DNA from: Phycisphaerae bacterium
GTDB taxonomy: Bacteria; Planctomycetota; Phycisphaerae; UBA1845; JAFGLZ01
DNA: 64,000 bases
Assembly: GCA_016927755.1 (NCBI GenBank)
Contig: JAFGLZ010000117.1
Location: forward strand, 1 to 64,000
Direction of reading: 5' to 3'
Both the position numbers and the translations under genes were made by a program. The notes beneath the pieces were generated by a model. It was not told the origin of the DNA and did not search any database. It saw only the letters and a program-made list of their open reading frames with translations. Shown piece after piece: positions 10,101-18,713 of the stretch (position 1 is the first letter of the stretch; each line of letters opens with the position of its first letter).

Positions 10101-10225
10101 CCATTCGCTCGGTCAGCGAAACGAATCTCATGGAGGAGAAGCCGAAGAACCTCTCGGTCAAGAAGCATACCGTCCAGCTTGCCATGCGGGCGTTCGAGAT
10201 CAAGACGCTGCGCGTGACTGTGTGA
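7124..10225 (+). CDS. GH38 alpha-mannosidase
   Basis: A 1033-residue glycoside hydrolase family 38 enzyme that removes alpha-linked mannose from oligosaccharides. The zinc-binding GHSHIDTAWLWP motif has His250, His252 and Asp254. The nucleophile motif WMPDVFGYS has Asp364. Domain order: N-terminal beta region (about 1-240), catalytic barrel (about 245-530), the central three-helix segment with the FHDILPGSSI motif, and C-terminal beta-sandwich domains. No signal peptide follows the chosen start, so it is probably cytoplasmic, acting on imported oligosaccharides. I chose ATG 7124 because AGGAG lies ten bases upstream. The open frame extends back to 6902 into the neighbour's start region. Divergent from a sugar symporter fusion, which suggests a shared substrate. 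Confidence 0.95.
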   Translation: MLTDMRTIKKLGRIQQYYEALRFQKVADVPAEICQTREHFRNEPRPGAKIRWQAAKPGAKWGGSWLTAWFRGKVKLTKACDGERVGIRARTGGETLFFVGGEPSGVFDDNHPVITLTNRAKTGQTFRLAFEAYAGHTFPGTQPHETGPLVEKDSRVFEGIELVVERQDITAFAFDLKVLLQLIAALDENSLRRGKIIQRLAGVYRLISAMPQETPEEIWREKLFEARKIMQPLLRSKNGPTTPLIGIIGHSHIDTAWLWPLAETWRKCARTFSSILTLMDQYPELIWIQSAPCHTEKVRDLYPGLFKRIQKAVKTGKWEPNGAMWVEPDCNIPSGESFVRQLLVGQRATREMFGYTSDTMWMPDVFGYSAALPQILRGCYVDNFCTTKITWNDTTRFPYDTFEWKGIDGSSVVAHYNTIHCWPDPVTLTAQWNWVQHKDAQDRRLCAFGFGDGGGGPMAEMLEIARRVEDLEGCPKAQYTTVSDFMKSMADEMPSLPDYSGELYLEFHRGTLTSIAKIKRGNRKTELALRDAELLCTLAALRGAKYPAAPLLDLWKTLLTNQFHDILPGSSIQAVNEEAVKTFDRCIAETETLSAAALAKLGATPARGGKPPRLLVVNTLSWDRTGEIVLDGAPAGMHPADPAVTSQWIEDVQGRRKLVVGGLTIPALGAVVVELAKGKPSGESPFTISANRIDTPHATVTFDKIGRIVSLVDRASGREVVQRPGGQLNTLLKGEDIPEQWDNWDIDSDQEMKMKIEDRLVSREVVANGPLQLRLRSEYKLGRRSRLVQDMVFHTHSPRIDFETVVDWGEKHRLVKAAFELDVLADTARHEIQYGHVERPTHRNLPGDRAKFEVCAHKWTDLSDNGFGVALLNDCKYGVSVKGGELGLTLIKSGTHPDPRGDEGRHEFTYAILPHACGFSVESVVRPAYELNVPVKVAPAGAKAEGFDGLLSVDAPNVMVESVKWAEEGKAFVVRLYEAGKAGCRVNVRFNCPIRSVSETNLMEEKPKNLSVKKHTVQLAMRAFEIKTLRVTV

Positions 10226-10284
10226 ACGCACTTGGCGGGTCAGGAACGCAACCATGGTGCCGCCCGGCGCGCTGCCGTTCACTC

Positions 10285-13200
10285 TCATTTCCCGCTTGCG
10301 GGGTCTGCGCTTGCCCCCGCGCGCTTCATCGCCGGCGGCCAGCCGGCCGGCATCGGCTGCAGCGCGACCGAGGCCTTGTTCAGGTAGCTGCACTTGCACT
10401 TGTTGGTGTAGTCCGGCATGAGCACAAGCCCGCCGACGGGCAAGGCGTTGATCCAGCAGCCGGGACGGACGCCGCCGTAGTTCTCGGCCTGGATCTCGCC
10501 CCGTTTGTCGACGGTGCAGATCTCTCCCAGTAGATCGACGTAGCCGACCGTGGCCGAACGGAAGACCAGCAGGTTCTCCGAGCCGGTGACGATGCCACAT
10601 CCGTAGCTCCGCGAGAACCGCCACGGCTGCTTCTGGCCCGTCTCGGGGTCCGTCCATGTCTTCGGCTCTCCGGTCAGCAGGTCCCACGCGGCGGGCTGGG
10701 CGTAGATCGTTCGGTCGCAGATAAGCGGTCGGGCGGGCTGATAATCGGCCTTGTGCGTCCACAACACCTTGCCGTCCAAAGCGCGATAGACCCGGAATTG
10801 ACCGCCGATCTCGGACTTCAGCTCGAATCGCGTCGGCTGATAGCACATGAGCAACGCGTCGTGCTTGACGCTCAACTCGAGGACCGTGCCCCAGACGTCC
10901 TCGTCCGCTCGCCAGACGACCGAGCCGGTCCCCGCATCCAGGGCGATCAACTCGCCGGTCGGATGCGGCTTCCGCTCCTTGCTACCTCGCGGAGGCTCCC
11001 AGGCCAGGACGCGATCGACCAGATAGACGCGCCCGCCGCCGACGGCGATCGTGTTGTTGCGGATCGACTGCTTGGGCTTAAACGTCCACTTGACGTCGCC
11101 CGTCTTGGCGTCCATGGCGAAGAGGAGGACCGATTCCGTGAATTGCAGACTCATGTCCGCCGGCTTGAAGCGAAACGGGACGCGATACTCCTGGTTGACA
11201 AGCGTGCCATAGAGTAGCTCGCCCGTGCATGAAATGTAGCCCCACCGACCCGGCTTACCGTCCGGACGTTTCGGCGCGTCGAACTCGGCCAGCTTTTCGC
11301 CCGTAACGGCGTCGATCCGGGTGCACTTGGGTCCGTAGCCGACGTAGACGCTCTCGTTGGCCGCGCAGTAGCTGCTGCTCGTGCCTGCGGCGCCCATCAA
11401 GTGCTCCTGATCGTAGCTCTCGGTAAACGACGGAACGGGATGCTCCCAGAGGATACGCCCGTTGTACGGGTCGACCGCGCGGATCGAGTTCACGCCAGCC
11501 ACGAAGAGCCGGCCGTTCATGAAGAGGGGTGAGGGCCCACGGCCGTGCCGGTCCGGCGTGCCGAGGTCCAGATCGTTGAACCACAGCATCCCGAGCGGCC
11601 CCTTCACGACCGTGTCCGTCGAGCAGCCCGTATTGGCGGGATCACAGTACTGGTGCGTCCACTCACCCGCGCCCTCGATCGATCCGCGGACCGTTCGTTT
11701 CATCGAGCCGAGCTTGCCGAGACAGGCGACGCCTCCGTACGGCTTCTGCAGGCGCGAGGCTTCCTTCTTGTCCACGATCCCGTCACCCTCCGCGATCGAT
11801 CGCGAGGAGATCACGAGGTCCGCGAAAGAGTCGGGATACGGCGTTCTCGCCGGATCGCCGAGGAGTACGGTGACGCGTGTCCCGTAGAGCCCGTGCGCGC
11901 GCAGGAGGTCGCGAGCCGCCTTGACGTTCCCCGGGTCCGAGTCAATCGCATCGATGTGCAGCTTCGTGGCCTTGGCGAGGCGAAGCGCGCGCTGACCGTT
12001 TCCGCAACCAAGATCGACGCAGTATCCCTCCCAGATGCCGGCCCGATCGAGGAGTTCGGCTTCCGCGCCGAGAAGCTCGCCGCCGGACTTGGACGATACC
12101 GACTCGTCCTTCTCAGGCAACTCCCTTGCCGCCCCTTGGACCGGACGCGAGTCGAAGCAGTGGATGGCGCCCTGGTCCGTGCTGACGTAGAGCCGACCGT
12201 CCGCGACGGCCAGCCCGTACGGCACCCCGATGACGCCGTCCGACCACATGATCTTCCGGGTCTCGAGGTCGACCGTCGTCACCTTCTTCGGGGACGCACA
12301 GACCGCCGTCTTGCCAGCGACGACGACGGCCGTGCCGGCGCCCTCAGGGATGTCCAGCGTCCATGTCGTGTTGGGCACCGTGATCTTCTTCGTCTTGGTT
12401 CCGCTTGGCACCTTCTTCTCGACGAAAGGCTTCGCGCGATCGACAGCGGCGATCCGCTTGTCGTCGCCGTGGACGATGACGTCCGTCCCCGCCGCGGTGC
12501 AGGTCGTCCGGAAGCCCCGCGTGATTGCCAGCCCGTTCGACAAGGCGTATGCCCGATCGTCGTTGAAGAAGTGGTCGTCGATCGCGAGCGTGGGCGTCCC
12601 GCCTTGCTGCATGTAGAGCTGGAGGTGGAAGTAGAACAGCGGCTTGCCCGTGTCCTTGTTCCGCAACGGCTCGCCCGTCTTTGGATCCGTCAGGACGATC
12701 AGGGCGCCGGTCTTTCGATGGAAGACGGCCGGCACCGCCCGACCCGTCGGCACGATCAGCTTGTCGCCCGCGACGACGAGGTAGCCCTGCGCCGAAACGC
12801 CGCTCCGGGCCTCGGCCGTCGGGTGCGGCTGATCCATCTTGACGAAACCGGCCTGATCATTGCACCAGATGACCTTGCCCGTCGCGGCCTCGAGGGCGTA
12901 GAGATACACGCCGTCCGACGGCCAGATGCCCGCGGCGAAGTACACGATGTCGTCGGCGACCACCGGCCCCCCCCGCGCCGGCCAGTGTGAGATCATCCGC
13001 CCGTTGCCGAGGATCATCCGGTCGTCCGGCCCTCCCCGACGCTTCCAGAGCAGCGTGCCGTCCTTGGCCGACAGACAGTACAGATTCCCGTCGTCGCTGG
13101 CAACGAAGAGGCGGTCCTTCCAGGCGACCGGTGCGAACCGAATGGGCGCGTCGGTGATGTAGTGCCACCGCTCCTGGCCCGTTGACGCGTCGAGCGCATG

Positions 13201-13518
13201 GACCGTGCAGTCGGCCGAGCTGCCGAAGAAGAGCAGCCCCCCCGCGATCACCGTGTGAAAGGCGCGGTCAAACGGCAGCCGGTCCGGCGGCAGCGGATCC
13301 TTGTGTCGACGATCGATCGGGCGTTCCTCCGGTCGAGGCCAAGCGGGCATTGGTGCGTGGCGCGGCTTGTAGGTCCACTCGAGCGAGAGCTTGCCGGGCA
13401 GATGCTCGGCTGTCTGCCCGCTCCGAGCCGCATCGGCACGATACATCGGCCAATCGGCGGCGGAGACACCTCGAGACAGTAGCAGCAGGCAGAACGCCGT
13501 AATCCCCAATCGCGTCAT
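10285..13518 (-). CDS. Secreted double PQQ-like beta-propeller with embedded half-methyltransferase domain
   Basis: A 1077-residue protein with a signal peptide (MTRLGITAFCLLLLSRGVSAADWP). Residues about 25-455 and 600-1050 are PQQ/quinoprotein-type propeller repeats with ALDASTGQERW, CLSAKDGTLLW, ALEAATGKVIW, AVDPYNGRILWEH, AMDAKTGDVKW and ALDAGTGSVVW blades. Between them, at about 480-570, is a class I methyltransferase-like stretch: VDLGCGNGQRALRLA (motif I), IDAIDSDP (motif II) and LLGDPARTPYPDSFADLVIS. The second half of a methyltransferase fold is not evident. Without the alcohol-dehydrogenase active site, enzymatic use of PQQ is doubtful. The protein is more probably a binding scaffold in the periplasm. 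Convergent with the mannosidase. Confidence 0.9.
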   Translation of the reverse strand: MTRLGITAFCLLLLSRGVSAADWPMYRADAARSGQTAEHLPGKLSLEWTYKPRHAPMPAWPRPEERPIDRRHKDPLPPDRLPFDRAFHTVIAGGLLFFGSSADCTVHALDASTGQERWHYITDAPIRFAPVAWKDRLFVASDDGNLYCLSAKDGTLLWKRRGGPDDRMILGNGRMISHWPARGGPVVADDIVYFAAGIWPSDGVYLYALEAATGKVIWCNDQAGFVKMDQPHPTAEARSGVSAQGYLVVAGDKLIVPTGRAVPAVFHRKTGALIVLTDPKTGEPLRNKDTGKPLFYFHLQLYMQQGGTPTLAIDDHFFNDDRAYALSNGLAITRGFRTTCTAAGTDVIVHGDDKRIAAVDRAKPFVEKKVPSGTKTKKITVPNTTWTLDIPEGAGTAVVVAGKTAVCASPKKVTTVDLETRKIMWSDGVIGVPYGLAVADGRLYVSTDQGAIHCFDSRPVQGAARELPEKDESVSSKSGGELLGAEAELLDRAGIWEGYCVDLGCGNGQRALRLAKATKLHIDAIDSDPGNVKAARDLLRAHGLYGTRVTVLLGDPARTPYPDSFADLVISSRSIAEGDGIVDKKEASRLQKPYGGVACLGKLGSMKRTVRGSIEGAGEWTHQYCDPANTGCSTDTVVKGPLGMLWFNDLDLGTPDRHGRGPSPLFMNGRLFVAGVNSIRAVDPYNGRILWEHPVPSFTESYDQEHLMGAAGTSSSYCAANESVYVGYGPKCTRIDAVTGEKLAEFDAPKRPDGKPGRWGYISCTGELLYGTLVNQEYRVPFRFKPADMSLQFTESVLLFAMDAKTGDVKWTFKPKQSIRNNTIAVGGGRVYLVDRVLAWEPPRGSKERKPHPTGELIALDAGTGSVVWRADEDVWGTVLELSVKHDALLMCYQPTRFELKSEIGGQFRVYRALDGKVLWTHKADYQPARPLICDRTIYAQPAAWDLLTGEPKTWTDPETGQKQPWRFSRSYGCGIVTGSENLLVFRSATVGYVDLLGEICTVDKRGEIQAENYGGVRPGCWINALPVGGLVLMPDYTNKCKCSYLNKASVALQPMPAGWPPAMKRAGASADPASGK

Positions 13519-13591
13519 GATCGCCTCTCTCCCAAGGACAGGATGGAGGGTGTCTCGGCCGGCTCGACGGGCTCGCCGAAAGGTCGCTGAA

Positions 13592-13915
13592 TCAGGCCCG
13601 GTCCGCGTATCGCGGCGATATCTCGACGTAGGGCTTGCCCAGCCGCTTCTTGATGCCGATGAACTCGCCCATATCGTTGCCTTCGATCTTGTGTCCGATG
13701 TACTGGATGCCGAAACCGACGACGATCAGCGCAACCGGTCGCCACCAGTTCGGCCAGTCGGAGTTGTGTAACTGCCACAGCACCAGCGGAATCGCCAGGA
13801 TCGTCATCGGAATGCCGATCGCATGGAGAACCCGGCTGACGGGATGCTGGTGCCGCGGAGGCCAGTTGCGGATGAAGTTTCGAATCAAGCGGATCCGCTC
13901 CAATCGGGGTCCCAC
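13592..13915 (-). CDS. Mpo1/DUF962-like small membrane protein
   Basis: About 107 residues. The HPVSRVLHAIGIPMTILAIPL and FGIQYIGHKIEGNDMGE segments match the DUF962/Mpo1-like family, whose yeast member is an iron-dependent dioxygenase of fatty-acid alpha-oxidation. Two membrane helices span about residues 30-50 and 58-75. Conserved histidines are His22 and His31 in the first part and His72 in GHKIEGN. The only ATG in frame (14029) would make the gene overlap clpS by 68 bases. I prefer the GTG at 13915 or the TTG at 13903. The start is uncertain. Confidence 0.65.
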   Translation of the reverse strand: MGPRLERIRLIRNFIRNWPPRHQHPVSRVLHAIGIPMTILAIPLVLWQLHNSDWPNWWRPVALIVVGFGIQYIGHKIEGNDMGEFIGIKKRLGKPYVEISPRYADRA

Positions 13916-13961
13916 GTCTGTCTTGTCCCGTCGCGCGCGACGGGCACGTGTGGAAGGATCT

Positions 13962-14303
13962 CTACGCCGCCTGTTCGATGGTCGCCGCCATCGAGCCCCG
14001 AGATTCCTTGACGCGCCAGTCTGCGCCATAGGCGCGTATCTGGTCGCGCTTCAGCTCGGCCCGCTCAAGAGTCGTCGTATCGACGATGGCACGACCGACG
14101 GTGTCCACTTCGCAGGCAAGCAGGCACCCTCGCTCCGCCGGATGCCCGAACAACCGCCCCAACATTTCGATCACGTACTCGTACGTGTGCTCCTCGTCGT
14201 TGAGCAGAACGACGTGGTAAGGTCGTTGCCGGCGCGGTTTCCGGCGCGGTTCAGCGACTTCCGGCTTGACCGCCGTGCTCCTCTCTGTCCCGGGGCCGGA
14301 CAT
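13962..14303 (-). CDS. clpS: ClpS, adaptor of the ClpAP protease
   Basis: A 113-residue protein. After a disordered basic N-terminus comes the ClpS core RPYHVVLLNDEEHTYEYVIEML, then FGHPAERGCLLACEVDTVGRAIV and the final DQIRAYG strand. ClpS delivers substrates with destabilising N-terminal residues to ClpA. The binding-pocket residues Asn and Asp of LNDEEHT are present. ATG 14303 is chosen because GGAGG lies ten bases upstream and the N-terminus has usual length. An in-frame ATG at 14405 would add 34 residues unlike the family. Divergent to miaB. No clpA is in the window. Confidence 0.9.
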   Translation of the reverse strand: MSGPGTERSTAVKPEVAEPRRKPRRQRPYHVVLLNDEEHTYEYVIEMLGRLFGHPAERGCLLACEVDTVGRAIVDTTTLERAELKRDQIRAYGADWRVKESRGSMAATIEQAA

Positions 14304-14500
14304 CCCGCAACCGCCTCCACCCCCCTTGCCCACGGTCCCATTGAAGCACACTTCGCCCAGATCGGGCAAGCGCTGGCAACTCATGCGGAGCCTCGCGATC
14401 TCCAACCATCGCGTTGAGCTCGACCTGCCGTCGGAATAGACTATGGAGGAATGTCACCTTCGTCGTCGGTTCGGCATTGGCCGGCAGGATCCGTATTCGA

Positions 14501-15946
14501 ATGGCCGACATAAACTCGGGACACACCGTGTTTCTCGAGACGTTCGGCTGCCAGATGAACGTTCTGGACAGCGAGCTCGTCCTGGGAGATTTGCGCGCGG
14601 CCGGTTACGCACCGGCGCACAGGCCCGACCACGCCGATGTGATTCTGATCAACACGTGCTCCGTCCGCCAGCGGGCCGAGGCCAAGGTGCTCTCGCGCCT
14701 GGGCGAGCTGAAGTGGCTGAAGCAGCGCCGTCCGGAGCTGATCATCGGCGTCATGGGGTGTATGGCCGAGCGCGACGCCGAAGGCATCCTCGAGCAGGCC
14801 CCCCACGTCGACGTGATCTGTGGACCGGGCGAACTGGGTCGGATCAGGCAGCTCATCGAGCAGGCTCGCGGCAACGGCAAGGCGGCGGTGGCCGTCACGC
14901 GGGATCAGATGCGACGCGTCCCCGTGGCGAGGAGAGCCACGAACGACGGTCTGGAGGCGCTGGACCGATCACGCCGTCCAGCCCGAGAGGGTCCGCTCAT
15001 CCAGGCATATATCCGCGTTCAGCGTGGGTGCGACAAGTTCTGCAGCTACTGCGTCGTCCCGTTCGTCCGTGGCCCGGAGCGGTCACGACCGCCCGCTCAC
15101 ATCGTCGACGAGGCCAAACGGCTCGCCGACGCCGGCACCGTCGAGATCACGCTGCTCGGGCAGACCGTCAACAGCTACGCCTACGAGCAGGACGGGCGAA
15201 TCATCCGTCTGCCTGCGCTGCTGGAGCGCGTCCACGAGATCGACGGCGTTCGCCGCCTGCGGTTCGTCACGAGCTTTCCGGGCGATTTCGACGAGGCCAT
15301 CCTCCACGCCATGCGCGACCTGCCCAAGGTCTGCGAGTATCTACACCTGCCCGTCCAGAGCGGTTCGGACCGTATTCTCCGGTCGATGCGGCGCGGCGGC
15401 ACCGTGGGACAGTACGATGAGTTGATCGATCGTGCGAGAGACATCGTCCCCGGCCTGACGCTCGCGGGGGACTTCATCGTCGGCTTTCCCGGCGAGACCG
15501 AGGGAGATTTCCAGGCCACATGCGACCTGGTCCGCCGGACGCGCTACAAGAACATCTTCGTCTTCAAGTACTCCCCCCGGCCCGGCACGCTCGCGGCCCG
15601 CAAGATTGCCGACGACGTCCCGATGGTCGTCAAACGCCGCCGCAATCACGAGCTCCTCGCGATCCAGTCAGAAATCTCATCGGACCAGAACGCCGCGCTG
15701 GTCGGCAGCCTCGTCGAAGTGCTCGTCGAGGGATACAGCAAGGCCGCGATCAAGGCACAGAAGATGAATCAATCGCAGCCTACCCACCTCGGGTGGCGCA
15801 GCCAGACGCAACTCACGGGCCGGACCCGCGGAGATCAGATCGTCGTCTTCGAGGGCAGCCCCGATCTGATCGGACAATTGGCCACGATCGAGGTCATCTC
15901 GACCACCGATCTGACCCTCCATGGGCGACTGGCTGAAGCAGTCTGA
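14501..15946 (+). CDS. miaB: MiaB, tRNA-2-methylthio-N6-dimethylallyladenosine synthase
   Basis: A 481-residue radical-SAM methylthiotransferase that modifies A37 of tRNAs reading UNN codons. The N-terminal UPF0004 domain has Cys17 in TFGCQMN and further cysteines in INTCSVRQRAEAK and MGCMAERD, binding the auxiliary 4Fe-4S cluster. The radical SAM motif CDKFCSYC has Cys177, Cys181 and Cys184. A C-terminal TRAM domain covers about residues 400-475. ATG 14501 gives the normal family start. The ORF extends to 14414 but the extra residues are not family-like. Confidence 0.95.
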   Translation: MADINSGHTVFLETFGCQMNVLDSELVLGDLRAAGYAPAHRPDHADVILINTCSVRQRAEAKVLSRLGELKWLKQRRPELIIGVMGCMAERDAEGILEQAPHVDVICGPGELGRIRQLIEQARGNGKAAVAVTRDQMRRVPVARRATNDGLEALDRSRRPAREGPLIQAYIRVQRGCDKFCSYCVVPFVRGPERSRPPAHIVDEAKRLADAGTVEITLLGQTVNSYAYEQDGRIIRLPALLERVHEIDGVRRLRFVTSFPGDFDEAILHAMRDLPKVCEYLHLPVQSGSDRILRSMRRGGTVGQYDELIDRARDIVPGLTLAGDFIVGFPGETEGDFQATCDLVRRTRYKNIFVFKYSPRPGTLAARKIADDVPMVVKRRRNHELLAIQSEISSDQNAALVGSLVEVLVEGYSKAAIKAQKMNQSQPTHLGWRSQTQLTGRTRGDQIVVFEGSPDLIGQLATIEVISTTDLTLHGRLAEAV

Positions 15947-16116
15947 AACGCCCGCCCACCAACCCATTTCCCGACAATTAGTTGCCCTTGTCGACAGTAG
16001 CATTTTTCTGTGAACCCCTGATCTGCCTCCGCGTATAAGAGATGAGAAGCCTGGATGAGGCTTCCTGAACCGAAATGACGGTTGACAAGATCTTCTGCCC
16101 TCCTCCCCCCACCGAT

Positions 16117-16187
16117 GGCGCAGGGCCAAGGTCGGGTGTCGCCCGCAACCAGTGACGATGCCCGACGGGACCTGCGCCGTTTTTTTT
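16117..16187 (+). terminator. Branched hairpin with U-tract: terminator or small structured RNA
   Basis: The outer stem GGCGCAGG (16117-16124) pairs perfectly with CCTGCGCC (16171-16178) and is followed after one base by eight T (16180-16187). Inside it, GTCGGG (16131-16136) pairs with CCCGAC (16161-16166). It lies 170 bases after the miaB stop, on the strand that reads into the 3' end of a convergent gene. It could end the miaB transcript or be the 3' end of a small RNA. No good promoter was found directly upstream. In 15947-16391 I see no other gene. Confidence 0.5.
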
Positions 16188-16391
16188 GCTGCGCGAGCCC
16201 GCCGCGAGATACGGCGTCCGATCGGCGCAGCAACCTGCCACTCGGTCCAAGCATGGAGCTATCGCTGTGTTGGATTTGGGTCAGAGACGGTGGCCGAGGC
16301 CTTTCCGAGGCGACCCCGCAGCGCGACCCTCGCCTGACCGTGAGGATTCGGTCCGGCCCAATGCCTACACGCCGTGCCTCGATCCTGGACC

Positions 16392-17480
16392 CTATAGTGA
16401 CGTGCTGGTCAATGCCAGCGTCGCCTCGGCCCTGCCGTTAAGCATCTGCGAGTTGAGGAGAAGGGCGCTATTCTCGCCGGAAGTGGCGATCACGTACTCG
16501 TAGAACCCGGGGGCCACGGTTCGTTCGGCCTGTGTGCCGGCCGCGGTGGGGATCACTAGCGAATCCGTGCCAAATAGAGCGACGGACACGTCCGACGACG
16601 ACTGGTTGTCTATGGTGACCTTCACCACGTTCGGGTCTTCCCCGATGTCAAGGGTGAATAACGGTGCGCCGACCGTCACGGTGCCCAGGCCTGTGAGAAG
16701 CTGAAAGGTCTGTCGGTCCAAGTCGAGCGGGGCAAGGTAGACAGCCCGGGCATTCGGTGACAGAAGGACGAGCCGGTCCCTATCGACGCCGAGGGCTTGC
16801 GACTCCCGGTAGGCGATCACGAATCCGCCCGGGGCGTTGGCGTCTTCCAGCAGGTCGAAGATCAGGATCGAATCTCGAGTGTAGTCATAGCCGAGGTAGA
16901 CCGTCATGGCCTCGGCGGTTCCCTGCGAGGGTACGGATCCCTGGGGGTCTCCGAAGGGCGCCCCCGTGAAGCCGATGTTCACTTTCAGAAGGTCCTTGGC
17001 CGGCACGTATGTCCCGAACGTCGCGCCCGTGGGGTAGCTGCGGAGTACCGCCTCGGATTTCTGCAGGTCGTTATCGAAGACAAGGTCGATGATCCGCCGG
17101 CCGCCCAACGTGAAGGCCCTCGTCGTGGGAAGAGCGTAGACAGGCGTCACCCCGTTCGGCTCGAGGTCGAAACCCTCGGTAACCCCAAGTTGACCGAACG
17201 TCACAATCGTTTCCTGATCCTGCGGATCGTAGCCTCCGAAAGTGCCGATCGCGCGATAGGGCGTCCGGTTGATGACCCCCACTCCGATCGGCGCGCGCCG
17301 AAGCCCGTCCGCCAGGCGTGCGTCATCGACATCGGCCAAGTCACCGTTACTAAGCGGCGCGGTCGCGTTGACGAAGGCGAACGGCGTACAACCGAAGCCG
17401 ATCAGGACGCCCAGAATCATTACGCAGACGACTCCCGCGGTCAGCACCGCGGGGCCGGGTCGGCACGATTGCCAGCTCAT
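16392..17480 (-). CDS. Secreted or lipid-anchored protein of unknown function
   Basis: A 362-residue protein. An N-terminal hydrophobic segment (about 13-30) ends in FGC at residue 31, a weak lipobox, so it is either a lipoprotein or a cleaved secreted protein. The mature part is beta-rich with no cysteine pattern or motif I can name. GGYDPQDQETIV and IGEDPNVVKV carry the D-P-N/Q style common in Phycisphaerae surface proteins. Two internal sections (about 75-220 and 225-330) could be beta-sandwich domains. A well-formed promoter lies at 17524-17552. Confidence 0.8.
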   Translation of the reverse strand: MSWQSCRPGPAVLTAGVVCVMILGVLIGFGCTPFAFVNATAPLSNGDLADVDDARLADGLRRAPIGVGVINRTPYRAIGTFGGYDPQDQETIVTFGQLGVTEGFDLEPNGVTPVYALPTTRAFTLGGRRIIDLVFDNDLQKSEAVLRSYPTGATFGTYVPAKDLLKVNIGFTGAPFGDPQGSVPSQGTAEAMTVYLGYDYTRDSILIFDLLEDANAPGGFVIAYRESQALGVDRDRLVLLSPNARAVYLAPLDLDRQTFQLLTGLGTVTVGAPLFTLDIGEDPNVVKVTIDNQSSSDVSVALFGTDSLVIPTAAGTQAERTVAPGFYEYVIATSGENSALLLNSQMLNGRAEATLALTSTSL

Positions 17481-17523
17481 AACGTCTCCCTCGCTCGGAT
17501 GTGGGGCCGCCTGCCCCTAAGCG

Positions 17524-17552
17524 CGTATAGTCTCCGCGCGGGGGCGGGTCAA
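17524..17552 (-). promoter_or_regulatory. Sigma70 promoter for the secreted-protein gene
   Basis: On the minus strand: TTGACC (17552-17547), 17-base spacer, TATACG (17529-17524). Five of six bases match at -35 and four of six at -10. It reads toward the ATG at 17480 through a leader of about 37 bases with GAGGGAG before the start. Confidence 0.6.
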
Positions 17553-17678
17553 CCGCCTTTCACAAGATCGGCCGAATGACCGGCTCTGCTTCACCCGAAA
17601 CCGCCCGAGCCGAGGAGGCGAGACGGGCCGATTGCGCTCGTAGGTCCATACATAATAATGACTTGCACCCCACCGCGC

Positions 17679-17708
17679 TTGACACTGCCGAGCCGGGGCC
17701 GCTAGCAT
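17679..17708 (+). promoter_or_regulatory. Sigma70 promoter for the LAGC lipoprotein gene
   Basis: A perfect TTGACA (17679-17684), 18-base spacer, TAGCAT (17703-17708, four of six). It drives the gene at 17796 through a GC-rich leader of about 80 bases. The 315-base gap 17481-17795 holds this promoter and the divergent one, nothing else that I can support. Confidence 0.6.
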
Positions 17709-17795
17709 GATGGTTGGGCGGGTCCTGTCGGGCCTCTCCGCGGGGCGTCACCGACGCGCCGCGATCTTGTGGCGACGTGATCGAGGACGGATGCC

Positions 17796-18647
17796 ATGCG
17801 ATCGGAAGAGCACGGATGCACGAGGACTCTTGATCTGCCGTCGACGCTCGCCTTCGGCGTTGCGTTGCTGGCCGGCTGCACCCCGATGCCCTCAGTCGAC
17901 CCGAACACCATGTGGCCGACGCCGTCCGAGATGACCATCTGGGCGGTCGAACCAAGCACCACAGAGGTGCTCGGCCTCGATGGCGACGTGCTGACGATCC
18001 GCTGGAACGACGCCATCCTGCCGGACACGCAGCCGACGATTCGACTTCGGTTGATTCCGGACGACCCCAACAGCGGCATTCACGTCCTGGCCACCGGGAT
18101 CGACGCGATCTCCGACGACGGAACCGACGAGTGGCCCTTCACCGGACGGGACATCAACGGAGACTTGGTGCCCATCGGCACGTACGCCGTGGAGTACACG
18201 ATCGACGACGGGCAGGGCGACGTCGACGCGGTCAACTCGACGGGACGGTTCACCGTGCCCTTCAGGTTCACGTCGCCGGTGGTCAACACGACGATCTCCC
18301 AGGACGAGCTGCAGGCCACTGGGCTGACGGTCTCGTGGCGATTCCAGAGCTTCGGCGCGATCACGCGCCTCGACGTCGGACTGGCCGAGGATCCGAACGA
18401 TCCGAACGGGATTCTGTGGACCTCGGCCGGCGGAATGGTGCAGGGCTACCAGAGCACCGATCCGACCTCGCTCGTGTTCAACGGCACCGTGTACGACTCG
18501 ACCAACATGGACGAGACGGACCCCAACAGCTTTCTCATCCCTGCCGGCACCTATGTCGTGGTTGGACGAATGATCGCCACCGGCACCGGAGGCAAGCGAT
18601 TCTTCACCGCCGCCCCGGGGCGAGTAACCGTGGTGGCGAGTCCGTAG
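17796..18647 (+). CDS. Putative lipoprotein with Ig-like domains
   Basis: A 283-residue protein with a lipobox LLAGC (Cys28), so likely lipid-anchored. The mature part holds two beta-sandwich-like repeats. The first (about 48-155) has LTIRWNDAILP...YAVEYTIDDGQGDVD. The second (about 160-280) has LTVSWRFQSFGAITRLDVGLAEDPN. It contains DPN motifs as in other proteins of this lineage. No catalytic motif is visible. A structural or binding role at the cell surface is a guess. Confidence 0.8.
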   Translation: MRSEEHGCTRTLDLPSTLAFGVALLAGCTPMPSVDPNTMWPTPSEMTIWAVEPSTTEVLGLDGDVLTIRWNDAILPDTQPTIRLRLIPDDPNSGIHVLATGIDAISDDGTDEWPFTGRDINGDLVPIGTYAVEYTIDDGQGDVDAVNSTGRFTVPFRFTSPVVNTTISQDELQATGLTVSWRFQSFGAITRLDVGLAEDPNDPNGILWTSAGGMVQGYQSTDPTSLVFNGTVYDSTNMDETDPNSFLIPAGTYVVVGRMIATGTGGKRFFTAAPGRVTVVASP

Positions 18648-18713
18648 CTTTGGAAAGACGCGCATCGCCCGCCCGCGCCGGGCATCGAAGGAAAATGAAC
18701 AGGAGTTCGAATC

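Noticed and set aside
16117-16187. Cobalamin riboswitch, because of CCCGCAACCAGTGACG and CCTGCGCC
   Set aside because: The conserved upstream core and the B12-box are absent, and no co-directional gene lies downstream.
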